Source: Acidobacteriota bacterium (lineage in GTDB: Bacteria > Actinomycetota > Acidimicrobiia > Acidimicrobiales > Palsa-688). Taken from it: a DNA stretch of 37,999 nt. The notes beneath the pieces were generated by a model that worked only from the letters and a program-made list of their open reading frames with translations, was not told the DNA's origin and did not search any database. The position numbers and the translations under genes are program-made. Every line of letters starts with the position of its first letter. Within the stretch, counting starts at the first letter, position 1. Positions 32,417 through 37,999 of the stretch are shown one piece after another. Location of the stretch: contig JAGWSF010000026.1 in assembly GCA_028876385.1 (NCBI GenBank), positions 1-37,999 on the forward strand. The letters are read 5' to 3'.

Positions 32417-33511
32417 GTGCCGAGCGACGAGGAGTTCCGGAAGGTCGCCGAGGATGTCAGGGCTCTGGCCCGTTCCTTGGCCCGGGACCTGAAGGACGCC
32501 GCCCGGGCCGCTCACCAAGACGGGCGACCGACGGCCGAGGCCTTTCGCGACGGACTGCGAGACGCCGCCCGGGGGGCCCGTCAGGAGTTCCGCAAGGGCG
32601 TAGGTGGCTACCGTCCCGGAGTCGGCCACCACCGAGGCCCGACCTCCTGGCGCGGCCGGGGCCCGTACCGGGGATGGGACGCCTATCGCGGCTGGCGCCC
32701 GCCTCCCAGCTGGGGTCCTCCCGGTGGCCCCGGGCCGGGCGACGGTCCACCGGGAGGGACCGGAGGCGACCGGGCCGGGTCGTCGTCCAACCGGCCGCCG
32801 GTCGCCGGGCGCCCCGGACCCGGGCCGTGGTGGCCCGACGGTGAGCCGTGGCGCCGACGCCCGTCGCGCCGGCGCGGCCTTCCCCCCGTCCGGCGCAGGT
32901 GGGACGCCACCGTGCTGGTCGGCCTGTTGGTCGTGGTGTTCGGGCTGGCGTGGTTGCTGACCGCAGCCGGCGTGGTGCACCTCTCCGTGGAGTCGGTGGT
33001 GGCCTGTGGGCTGATACTGCTCGGTGCCGCCATGGTCATCGGCGGGCGAACCGACTGGAGCATCAGCCGCCACGCCTGGCCCATCCTGCTCGGCGTCGTC
33101 ATGGTCGTGGTGCTGTTCGCCACCTCGAGCACCTTCGGCGTCCCGGGTGCGCTGTCCCACATGTCCTTCGGGGACATGACGGCGACCGCCCGGAGCGGAT
33201 CGACGGTGTACGGAGGGTTCGGGAAGCTCACCGTCGACGCCACAGGTGTCGGGCCGGGGGGCACCGTACACGTCGAGAGCATCGCCGGTCTGACCGACAT
33301 CGAGGTACCCGACGGGGTAGCGCTGACCGTCGACGCCAAGGTGCTGGCCGGTCAGGTCTGCATCCACGGCCGTACCTACACGAGCGGGATCGGGGCCTCC
33401 ACGGGGCAGGTCACCTGGCAGCCCCCCGCCAGCGCAGTCCCCTTCAGACCGATCACGGTGGACGTGCATCAGTCGCTTGGGCAGATCCGCATTGGAAGCG
33501 AAAGCTGCTGA
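32417..33511 (+). CDS. LiaF-like membrane protein with basic Gly/Pro/Trp-rich N-terminal region
   Basis: The 364-residue protein has a helical start (EEFRKVAEDVRALARSLARD), a long Gly/Pro/Arg/Trp-rich disordered stretch, three transmembrane helices (VLVGLLVVVFGLAWLL, VESVVACGLILLGAAMVIGG, AWPILLGVVMVVVLFA), and an external beta-rich C-terminal domain (GSTVYGGFGKLTVDA, VPDGVALTVDAKVLAGQV). Helices followed by a beta-helical domain, upstream of a histidine kinase and regulator, match the LiaF/VraT-type sensors of cell-envelope stress (inference). I chose GTG 32417 from the -10 spacing; TTG 32408 is in frame. The stop is 5 bases before the kinase start. Confidence 0.75.
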   Translation: MPSDEEFRKVAEDVRALARSLARDLKDAARAAHQDGRPTAEAFRDGLRDAARGARQEFRKGVGGYRPGVGHHRGPTSWRGRGPYRGWDAYRGWRPPPSWGPPGGPGPGDGPPGGTGGDRAGSSSNRPPVAGRPGPGPWWPDGEPWRRRPSRRRGLPPVRRRWDATVLVGLLVVVFGLAWLLTAAGVVHLSVESVVACGLILLGAAMVIGGRTDWSISRHAWPILLGVVMVVVLFATSSTFGVPGALSHMSFGDMTATARSGSTVYGGFGKLTVDATGVGPGGTVHVESIAGLTDIEVPDGVALTVDAKVLAGQVCIHGRTYTSGIGASTGQVTWQPPASAVPFRPITVDVHQSLGQIRIGSESC

Positions 33512-33516
33512 TCGAC

Positions 33517-34449
33517 GTGACCACCGCCCCCGTCATCGCCGCAGCCGACCGCGGCGAGGCCCCGCTTTCCTACCGCTACCGCACCTCGCGGGTGGCCTTC
33601 GGCATGTTCTTCCTGCTGATGGGCACGGCCTTCCTGCTCGACAGTCTCGGGGCGTTCCGCGTGACCACCGGGATTTTCTGGCCGCTGTTCGTCATCTCCC
33701 TCGGCACCGGGCTCCTGCTGCACCGGGCCCGGCGGCTGATGGTCGAGGAGGACCGCAGCGCCCAGCTCGCCGTGGCCGAGGAGCGGGTGCGCATCGCCCG
33801 CGAACTGCACGACATCGTGGCCCACGGGGTGTCGCTCATGACCATCCAGATCGCCGCCGCCCGTCGGGTCTCGGCCAAGGACCCCGGCTCGGCCACCGAG
33901 GCCCTCGAGGCGGCGGAGGAAACCGGCCGCCAGACCCTCTCGGAGCTCGAGGGCATGCTCACCGCCCTACGGGGGGCGGATGCCTCCATCGGCGCCGCCG
34001 CCCGCAACGGGTACGCCGCTTCTGCCCCCAGCTCCCGGACCCCGCTGCCGCGCCTCGCCGACCTGGAGACCCTCGTGGACACCGTACGCCAGACCGGCCG
34101 GGAGGTGAGCTTCAACGTGCTCGGCGACGTGCCCAACCTCCCCACCAGCGTCGAGACCACCGTCTACCGACTGGTGCAGGAGGCTCTCACCAACGCCGTC
34201 CGCTACGCCGGCGACGCGCCCATCGACGTACAGGTGATCTTCTCCCCCGCCGCAGTGACGGTATTCGTGGACGACCAGGGCCCCGGCACGGGGCCGCCCC
34301 GCCAGGGGGCCGGTCCGGGCCACGGACTCACCGGCATGCGGGAACGGCTCGCCGCCATCGGGGGGACGATGGAGGCCGGGCGGCGGGACCCGGGGCCGGG
34401 GTGGCGGGTCTACGCCACCATCCCCCTGATCCTCCTCGACACCGCCTGA
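33517..34449 (+). CDS. NarL/LiaS-type sensor histidine kinase
   Basis: This 310-residue kinase has two N-terminal transmembrane helices (VAFGMFFLLMGTAFLLDSLG and GIFWPLFVISLGTGLLL) with a very short loop between them, so it probably senses within the membrane or through the adjacent LiaF-like protein. The HisKA_3 box RIARELHDIVAHGVSL holds His98. The ATPase domain has VYRLVQEALTNAVRYA and GHGLTGMRERL. GTG 33517 lies 5 bases after the LiaF-like stop. The cognate regulator follows 63 bases downstream. Confidence 0.92.
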   Translation: MTTAPVIAAADRGEAPLSYRYRTSRVAFGMFFLLMGTAFLLDSLGAFRVTTGIFWPLFVISLGTGLLLHRARRLMVEEDRSAQLAVAEERVRIARELHDIVAHGVSLMTIQIAAARRVSAKDPGSATEALEAAEETGRQTLSELEGMLTALRGADASIGAAARNGYAASAPSSRTPLPRLADLETLVDTVRQTGREVSFNVLGDVPNLPTSVETTVYRLVQEALTNAVRYAGDAPIDVQVIFSPAAVTVFVDDQGPGTGPPRQGAGPGHGLTGMRERLAAIGGTMEAGRRDPGPGWRVYATIPLILLDTA

Positions 34450-34512
34450 CCGCCCGCGATCCCGAACATCCCCTTCGCCGCCCATCGAGGCCGACCCCCA
34501 TCCCGCCGGGGC

Positions 34513-35199
34513 ATGGCGGCTGTCAGACTCACGGGGGTGATACGCCTACTGATCGCCGACGACGAGGCCATGGTCCGCCGGGGTCTACGCATGGTGCTCG
34601 AAGCCGAGGACGATCTGCAGGTCGTGGGCGAGGCGGCCAACGGCTACGAGGCGGTCGAGGAAGCCCAGCGGCTGCACCCCGACGTGGTCCTTATGGACGT
34701 CCGCATGCCCCGCATGGACGGGGTCGAGGCCTGCCGGAGGCTGGTCGCCGCCAGCTCCATCAAGGTGGTCGTGCTCACCACCTTCGATCTCGACGAGCAT
34801 CTCTTCGCCGCGGTGAGAGCCGGTGCCAGCGGGTTCCTGCTCAAGGCCTCCCGCCCCGAGGATCTCGTGGCCGCCATCCGAGCCGCGGCGGACGGCAACG
34901 CCCTGGTCGAGCCCCGCATGACCAAGCGGCTGCTCGAGGAGTTCGCCCGGCGGCCGGCCACCCCCGATGCCGACCATCTCTTCGCCGATCTGACCGAACG
35001 GGAGCTCGATGTCCTGCTCGAGGTCGCCCGGGGAGCCAGCAACGCCGAGATCGCCGAGCGGCTCTACATCAGCGAGACCACGGTCAAGACCCATATAAAC
35101 CACATCCTCACCAAGCTCAACGTGCGGGACCGGATCCAGGCCGTCGTTCTGGCTTACGACCACGGGCTGGTCGAGCCCGGTGGCGGCCGCAGCACCTGA
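34513..35199 (+). CDS. NarL/LiaR-family response regulator
   Basis: The 228-residue regulator has a receiver domain (IRLLIADDEAMVRRGL, phospho-acceptor Asp62 in LMDVRMP, Thr90 region VVVLTTFD, Lys111) and a C-terminal LuxR-type HTH (LTERELDVLLEVARG, SNAEIAERLYISETTVKTHI). It should bind DNA as a dimer once phosphorylated by the adjacent kinase. GTG 34537 (VIRLLIADDE) is an equally good start. A hairpin at 35200 follows its stop. Confidence 0.93.
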   Translation: MAAVRLTGVIRLLIADDEAMVRRGLRMVLEAEDDLQVVGEAANGYEAVEEAQRLHPDVVLMDVRMPRMDGVEACRRLVAASSIKVVVLTTFDLDEHLFAAVRAGASGFLLKASRPEDLVAAIRAAADGNALVEPRMTKRLLEEFARRPATPDADHLFADLTERELDVLLEVARGASNAEIAERLYISETTVKTHINHILTKLNVRDRIQAVVLAYDHGLVEPGGGRST

Positions 35200-35215
35200 C
35201 GACCGCTTCCGGTCG
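35200..35215 (+). terminator. Tetraloop hairpin after the response regulator
   Basis: CGACCG (35200-35205), loop CTTC, CGGTCG (35210-35215). It starts immediately after the TGA. The stem is short and there is no T-tract, so termination is plausible but weak. Confidence 0.4.
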
Positions 35216-35360
35216 GCCCGGTCCCCTCGCCGACCGCGGCCAGGTGCAGGGTCAGGGTCAGGGGGCCACGATCCGCCCAGGGGTGGATGGAGCAATCAAT
35301 CCCGGGGACGATGTGGTGGGTCCGGGACGGGCTTAGGTTGAGCGGTGCCAAGGAGGAACG

Positions 35361-35639
35361 ATGCACGATAACCCGTCGGCCCGGTCGTACCAGACATATG
35401 AGGAGCACCACCCCTATGGCCGCGGTCCGGGTGGCCGCCGGTCAGGTCCGCTGGGGACCCTCCTCACCTGGGTCATCTTCGCCATGGTGGCGCTGCTGGC
35501 CCTGGCCGCCCTGGGATGGATCCTCGGACTGGTGTTCCATGTGGCAGCGCTGCTGATCAAAGTTGCGTTGGCTACGGCGGTGATAGCCTTCGTGTGGCGG
35601 ACGGTGGCCGGCAGAAGGACCCCGAAAAGCCCGATGTGA
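35361..35639 (+). CDS. Small two-helix membrane protein, unknown function
   Basis: The 92-residue protein has a Tyr/His/Gly-rich hydrophilic start (MHDNPSARSYQTYEEHHPYG) and one long or two short hydrophobic segments (LLTWVIFAMVALLALAALG and VAALLIKVALATAVIAFVW), with a basic tail. I do not recognise it. AAGGAGGAACG precedes ATG 35361, an excellent Shine-Dalgarno. A weak -10-like TAGGTT lies at 35334-35339. It follows the LiaR-type regulator and could be one of its envelope-stress targets (inference). Confidence 0.75.
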   Translation: MHDNPSARSYQTYEEHHPYGRGPGGRRSGPLGTLLTWVIFAMVALLALAALGWILGLVFHVAALLIKVALATAVIAFVWRTVAGRRTPKSPM

Positions 35640-35642
35640 CCC

Positions 35643-35671
35643 TTGACACCAGAGGTGTCCGGGCGTTGAAT
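35643..35671 (+). promoter_or_regulatory. Strong sigma-70-type promoter into a gene-poor stretch
   Basis: TTGACA (35643-35648, perfect -35), 17 bp, then TTGAAT (35666-35671, 4 of 6). The predicted start is near 35678. It begins 3 bases after the stop of the small membrane protein gene and points into the 413-bp stretch without a conventional gene. Confidence 0.65.
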
Positions 35672-35724
35672 GACAGGTGAACGACAGAAGTTCGAAGTCC
35701 CTCGGGGACGGAAAGGAGGGCACC

Positions 35725-35769
35725 GTGGCGACATGGAGCTCGTCCGAGGAGGACGGTCCACCCCGCTGA
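35725..35769 (+). CDS. Fourteen-codon mini-ORF with very strong RBS
   Basis: GTG at 35725 opens MATWSSSEEDGPPR and ends at TGA, followed by a second TGA. AAAGGAGGG (35712-35720) is 4 bases upstream, among the best Shine-Dalgarnos in the window. The peptide has no run of a single amino acid that would mark a classic attenuator. Reading through the two stops, the same frame is open for about 33 more codons, but third positions are not GC-biased. Confidence 0.4.
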   Translation: MATWSSSEEDGPPR

Positions 35770-35931
35770 TGAGGGGTGCCGGCAGCACGGGAAACCCTGC
35801 CAGGCGCCCAGCCAGCGATCGTCGGACGGCTGCACGCTCGGAATCGGCCGGCCCTATGGCCGGATGACGTTGCGGCGTGATCCGGGACGAGGCGGTCCCA
35901 AAAGGTAGAGCCAGGTCGTTCCGACGAAACT

Positions 35932-35974
35932 CAACCGGCACAGGAGTGGCTGCAAAGCTGTCCTGTGCCGGTTG
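35932..35974 (+). terminator. Perfect 14-bp terminator stem
   Basis: CAACCGGCACAGGA (35932-35945) and TCCTGTGCCGGTTG (35961-35974) pair perfectly around a 15-base loop. No T-tract follows. It closes the transcript that starts near 35678 and insulates the gene at 36053. Confidence 0.65.
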
Positions 35975-36052
35975 CGCGTCCCGGCAGCTGCGCCAGTGGC
36001 CAGTAGTAACTCCCGGATGGCTTTGGGCCACCGGCCATGGGACCATTGAGGG

Positions 36053-36742
36053 GTGAGCGAGCTGCAGCGGTGGGACCGAGAGGGTCACCTCCCCGAGGAG
36101 TCCTCCCCGGACCGGCTTCCCGACCGACGCCGCGACCCCCGCCTGCCCGCCGTGGACCGCAACCGGAGCCGCGGGCTGGATCTCAGCCCGGCCGAGGTGG
36201 TGGCCCGGCGTTCCAACCGCCGCTGGATGCTGTTCATGGTGGTGTCCTCGGTGGTGATCCTGGTACTGGCCCTGATCGCCACGGCGGTCTTCGTCAGCAA
36301 CGAGCCGAGCGGGCCCAAGATCAGCGTCCCGGTCGGCTACCAGGCCATCAACGACGGTTACTTCAGCTACGCCGTCCCGCAGGCCTGGAAGAACAACCCG
36401 TCCAACACCGACCAGGCCGGCGACGTCGACACTTCGGGACCGACCGGCTTCGCCGGTGAGCACATTGCCTACCGCGCCTCAGCACCCGTCCTCGGCGCCA
36501 CTCCGCCTGTCGCCCTCGAGGCCCTCGGGGCGTCAAAACCCACGCCTTTCGAGCTGACCGGCGGCCGGCCGGTGGTCATCGCCGGGACCAGCGCCGCCTT
36601 CGTATACACGGCGACCCGTCCGGGGGGCTTCCAGGCAACGGTGGTCAACGCCTACGACTACAAGGCCGCCGTCGAGCTGTGGCTGATGATCCAGGCGCCA
36701 CCGTCGGTAACCGGAACCATCGTGTCGTCCCTGCGGGCCTGA
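36053..36742 (+). CDS. Membrane-anchored extracytoplasmic protein, unknown function
   Basis: The 229-residue protein has a charged cytoplasmic start (residues 1-57), one transmembrane helix (MLFMVVSSVVILVLALIATAVFV, about 59-81) and an external domain: GYQAINDGYFSYAVPQAWKNN, then GFAGEHIAYRA and a C-terminal FQATVVNAYDYKAAVELWLM. The PQAWK stretch and overall size recall the small PsbP/Mog1-like domains of actinobacterial lipoproteins (tentative). It starts with GTG 36053. It is convergent with the NlpC hydrolase gene. Confidence 0.75.
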   Translation: MSELQRWDREGHLPEESSPDRLPDRRRDPRLPAVDRNRSRGLDLSPAEVVARRSNRRWMLFMVVSSVVILVLALIATAVFVSNEPSGPKISVPVGYQAINDGYFSYAVPQAWKNNPSNTDQAGDVDTSGPTGFAGEHIAYRASAPVLGATPPVALEALGASKPTPFELTGGRPVVIAGTSAAFVYTATRPGGFQATVVNAYDYKAAVELWLMIQAPPSVTGTIVSSLRA

Positions 36743-36743
36743 A

Positions 36744-36794
36744 CCCTCCCCGCCGTCGCCGGCCGCTCTCCACCGGGGTCAACGGCGAGGAGGG
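36744..36794. terminator. Imperfect inverted repeat between convergent genes
   Basis: CCCTCCCCGCCGT (36744-36756) pairs with ACGGCGAGGAGGG (36782-36794) with one mismatch. It lies directly after the stop of the membrane-anchored protein gene and before the NlpC stop on the other strand, a plausible bidirectional terminator. Confidence 0.45.
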
Positions 36795-36832
36795 GTGCCG
36801 CGGAGAGTAGGAAGTAGGAGGGGAGGAGGGGG

Positions 36833-37798
36833 TCACCCGCCCGGAGCGGTGGCGCCGAGATACACCTCTTCGCCCCACGGGGCTCCCGGTACCGTGGGGA
36901 ACCACTCGACGCGTACGGCGGCCCCGGGGTGGGGTGCGTCGACCATCACGCCGCGTGGGTCGACCACCAGCCCGACGTGGTCGGCGATTCCCCCCGGCGC
37001 ACCGAAGAAGACCAGGTCGCCCGGCGCCAGCGTCTGCCCGGAGGGAACCGGAGGGCCGGCGATCATCTGGTCCTCGGCCACCCTGGGTAGGTCGACACCG
37101 GCCTGCCTCCAGGCCGCCTGGGTCAGGCCCGAACAGTCGAAGGCCACCCCGGGAGCTTCGGCACCCCACCGATAGGGAATCCCCACCTGCGCCAGGGCGA
37201 AGCGCAGCGCAGCTGAGCCCCGGTCGGGGGCCGCCACGGACTCCCACGAGAGACCGAAGCCCTGGGCCAGGGCCAGGACCCGGGCCACGTAGGCCCCCGA
37301 ATGGTTGTAGGCGAATATGGCCGAACCGAGCCGCGTCGGGTCGCCGGCACCGTCGGCGCACAGCATCCGGGCCGCGGCGAACACGGCGTCGGCAGGGTCG
37401 TAAGGCGACGGCGGCACCGCCCCGCCGGGAGGGGTCGGCTCGTCGTACTCGGCAAACGTGGCCGGCTCGAACTGCATGGGGCCCTCGGCGCCGGCCGCGT
37501 TGGCTCCTGAACGAACCCCGGGCAGGCTGGACCGCCCGTGATCGGATTCGACCTCCCCGATGGCCGCCAGCACCGTCCACGACAACCCCGGGCAGGTGGC
37601 GGCAGCCGCCGAGTAGAGCCTCAACATGGCCACCGGAACGGATGCGAGAGAGGCGGCCGGTCCCACCGCGGAGATGGCATCGGCTCCGCCCCCGGCCGAC
37701 GCGACCCCCGGCAGGGAGCTCACGGCCGCCAGAACCATCAGGATCAGGGCGGCCCCGGGGAGGACCAGGGTGAGGACGCCAGCTACTGCTATCTTCAT
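36833..37798 (-). CDS. Secreted two-domain wall hydrolase: lytic transglycosylase plus NlpC/P60
   Basis: This 321-residue protein starts with an N-terminal membrane or signal helix (VAGVLTLVLPGAALILMVLA). Residues 65-180 are transglycosylase-like: VLAAIGEVESDHGRS with the probable catalytic Glu84, GAEGPMQFEPATFAEY, and AIFAYNHSGAYV. Residues 195-321 are NlpC/P60: Cys222 in AFDCSGLTQAAW, His274 in IADHVGLVV. It should cut both glycan strands and stem peptides of peptidoglycan. The pairing is typical of mobile-element or remodelling hydrolases, but no conjugation genes are near. ATG 37798 is 7 bases from TATACT, so the mRNA is probably leaderless. The base composition is AT-richer than usual just upstream. 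Confidence 0.92.
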   Translation of the reverse strand: MKIAVAGVLTLVLPGAALILMVLAAVSSLPGVASAGGGADAISAVGPAASLASVPVAMLRLYSAAAATCPGLSWTVLAAIGEVESDHGRSSLPGVRSGANAAGAEGPMQFEPATFAEYDEPTPPGGAVPPSPYDPADAVFAAARMLCADGAGDPTRLGSAIFAYNHSGAYVARVLALAQGFGLSWESVAAPDRGSAALRFALAQVGIPYRWGAEAPGVAFDCSGLTQAAWRQAGVDLPRVAEDQMIAGPPVPSGQTLAPGDLVFFGAPGGIADHVGLVVDPRGVMVDAPHPGAAVRVEWFPTVPGAPWGEEVYLGATAPGG

Positions 37799-37805
37799 AG
37801 TTTTC

Positions 37806-37862
37806 AGTATACTTCATGATTGATCAGTCGCAATCTTGCGATCGGTGGGATCCCGGTACGCT
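37806..37862. promoter_or_regulatory. Divergent promoter pair around a shared palindrome
   Basis: A palindrome TCGCAA-tc-TTGCGA (37828-37841) supplies a TTGCGA -35 to each strand. On minus, TTGCGA, 16 bp, TATACT (37811-37806), 7 bases, then ATG 37798. On plus, TTGCGA (37836-37841), 15 bp, TACGCT (37857-37862), 7 bases, then GTG 37870. The palindrome is also a good operator candidate. Confidence 0.6.
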
Positions 37863-37869
37863 CGCGGCC

Positions 37870-37999
37870 GTGCGGGTTTCGATCGCCGACTACGAGGTGG
37901 CAGAGCCGTGGGCGCGGGAAGGGCGCTACGTCTGCCGGCCGCCGGCCCGCCTCGGGCGGCCCGGCCCGGTGCTGGTCTCGGAGCTGAACACCGACGCCG
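37870..37999 (+). CDS. Partial gene, N-terminus only, function not recognised
   Basis: GTG 37870 opens MRVSIADYEVAEPWAREGRY, continuing VCRPPARLGRPGPVLVSEL to the window edge. Only 43 residues are visible. The spacing of 7 bases from a -10-like TACGCT and the lack of a Shine-Dalgarno support a leaderless start. I cannot assign a family; the YEVAEPWAREGRY stretch could begin a globular enzyme or kinase domain, but no motif is complete. Confidence 0.55.
   Translation, partial: MRVSIADYEVAEPWAREGRYVCRPPARLGRPGPVLVSELNTDA

Larger units (their letters stand above)
35678..35974 (+). ncRNA. Putative structured transcript with a mini-ORF, unknown class
   Basis: A strong promoter and a 14-bp terminator stem delimit a ~297-nt RNA. 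It contains hairpins GTCCC-TCG-GGGAC near 35697, ACCCC/GGGGT around 35760-35778, GGCA/TGCC with an inner GGG/CCC near 35783-35803, CCGGCC-CTAT-GGCCGG near 35852-35867, and GGGAC/GTCCC near 35884-35899. A 14-codon ORF lies near its 5' end. It matches no RNA family that I know: it lacks tmRNA, RNase P, SRP and 6S hallmarks. It may be a small RNA, a leader peptide unit or both. The rest of 35640-36052 shows nothing further. Confidence 0.45.

Noticed and set aside
35725..35790. Fluoride-riboswitch-like GCTGATGAGGGG string
   Set aside because: The other conserved fluoride-aptamer segments (GATGG with AACCGCC) are missing and no crcB-like gene follows.
35763..35805. Hammerhead-ribozyme-like core (CTGATGAG followed by GAAAC)
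   Set aside because: Stem II would have GUGC/GCAC separated from the core by unpaired G residues, the base before GAAA is G rather than C, and no stem III with a cleavage triplet is visible. The CTGATGA is explained by the end of the mini-ORF.
35670..35867. 65-codon plus-strand frame across the orphan transcript
   Set aside because: It has no Shine-Dalgarno, and it conflicts with the much better RBS/start at 35725 in another frame.
36833..37798. Transglycosylase/NlpC gene as a sign of an integrated conjugative element
   Set aside because: No relaxase, integrase, TraG/VirB4-like or attachment-site sequence is present in the window; the domain pair alone is insufficient.

Overview
The window is about 38 kb of very GC-rich chromosomal DNA from an actinobacterium. 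Families (DUF1918, DUF2277, DUF2237, SCP-x-type thiolase-like protein, actinobacterial P450/3Fe-4S ferredoxin pair), several apparently leaderless starts, and secreted proteins carrying GYWLVASDGGVFSFGDA-type repeats point to class Acidimicrobiia (Actinomycetota). That placement is inference. There are no rRNA, tRNA, CRISPR or insertion sequences; coding density is high on both strands.

Layout. (1) 1-3001: a hypoxia/dormancy-like set: Rv2004c-type phosphotransferase/ATPase (runs off the left edge), Hsp20, DUF1918 protein and a split-barrel flavin/pyridoxamine-oxidase-like protein, with a near-consensus DevR/DosR box upstream of the last. (2) 3077-4195: secreted VanY-like carboxypeptidase with a repeat tail. 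(3) 4220-8304: divergent lipid/steroid-type catabolism genes (enoyl-CoA hydratase and thiolase-like protein on minus; ferredoxin and cytochrome P450 on plus). (4) 8407-14625: membrane-anchored HExxH peptidase, DHA2 exporter, beta-lactamase-fold protein with the same repeats, and a polytopic membrane protein. (5) 14791-19130: MDR oxidoreductase, FMN monooxygenase, acyl-CoA synthetase and a convergent TetR regulator. (6) 19197-21004: patatin, small membrane protein, DUF2237 protein. (7) 21022-30986: a long minus-strand block: LapA-like protein, NagZ-like lipoprotein, phosphoesterase, a 1369-residue hybrid kinase/receiver/PP2C/RsbW protein, STAS antagonist, DUF2277, and a secreted beta-propeller protein with six repeats. 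(8) 31161-35639: AI-2E/PerM-type transporter, then a LiaF-like/histidine kinase/NarL-type regulator cluster and a small membrane protein. (9) 35640-36052: a 413-bp stretch without a conventional gene but with a strong promoter, a 14-codon ORF with an excellent ribosome-binding site and a 14-bp terminator stem. (10) 36053-37999: membrane-anchored protein, transglycosylase/NlpC hydrolase, and a divergent partial gene sharing a palindromic promoter.

How it fits together. Two signalling modules (the hybrid kinase/phosphatase/anti-sigma protein with its STAS partner, and the LiaF-HK-RR cluster) sit among cell-wall enzymes (VanY-like, NagZ-like, NlpC/SLT, beta-lactamase fold), suggesting envelope and stress physiology. 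The lipid genes form two clusters that could handle a cyclic or branched acyl substrate. The most unusual observations are the all-in-one partner-switching protein, the shared 41-42-residue repeat array on three unrelated secreted proteins, the DevR-like box, and the orphan promoter/mini-ORF/terminator unit at 35.6-36.0 kb.
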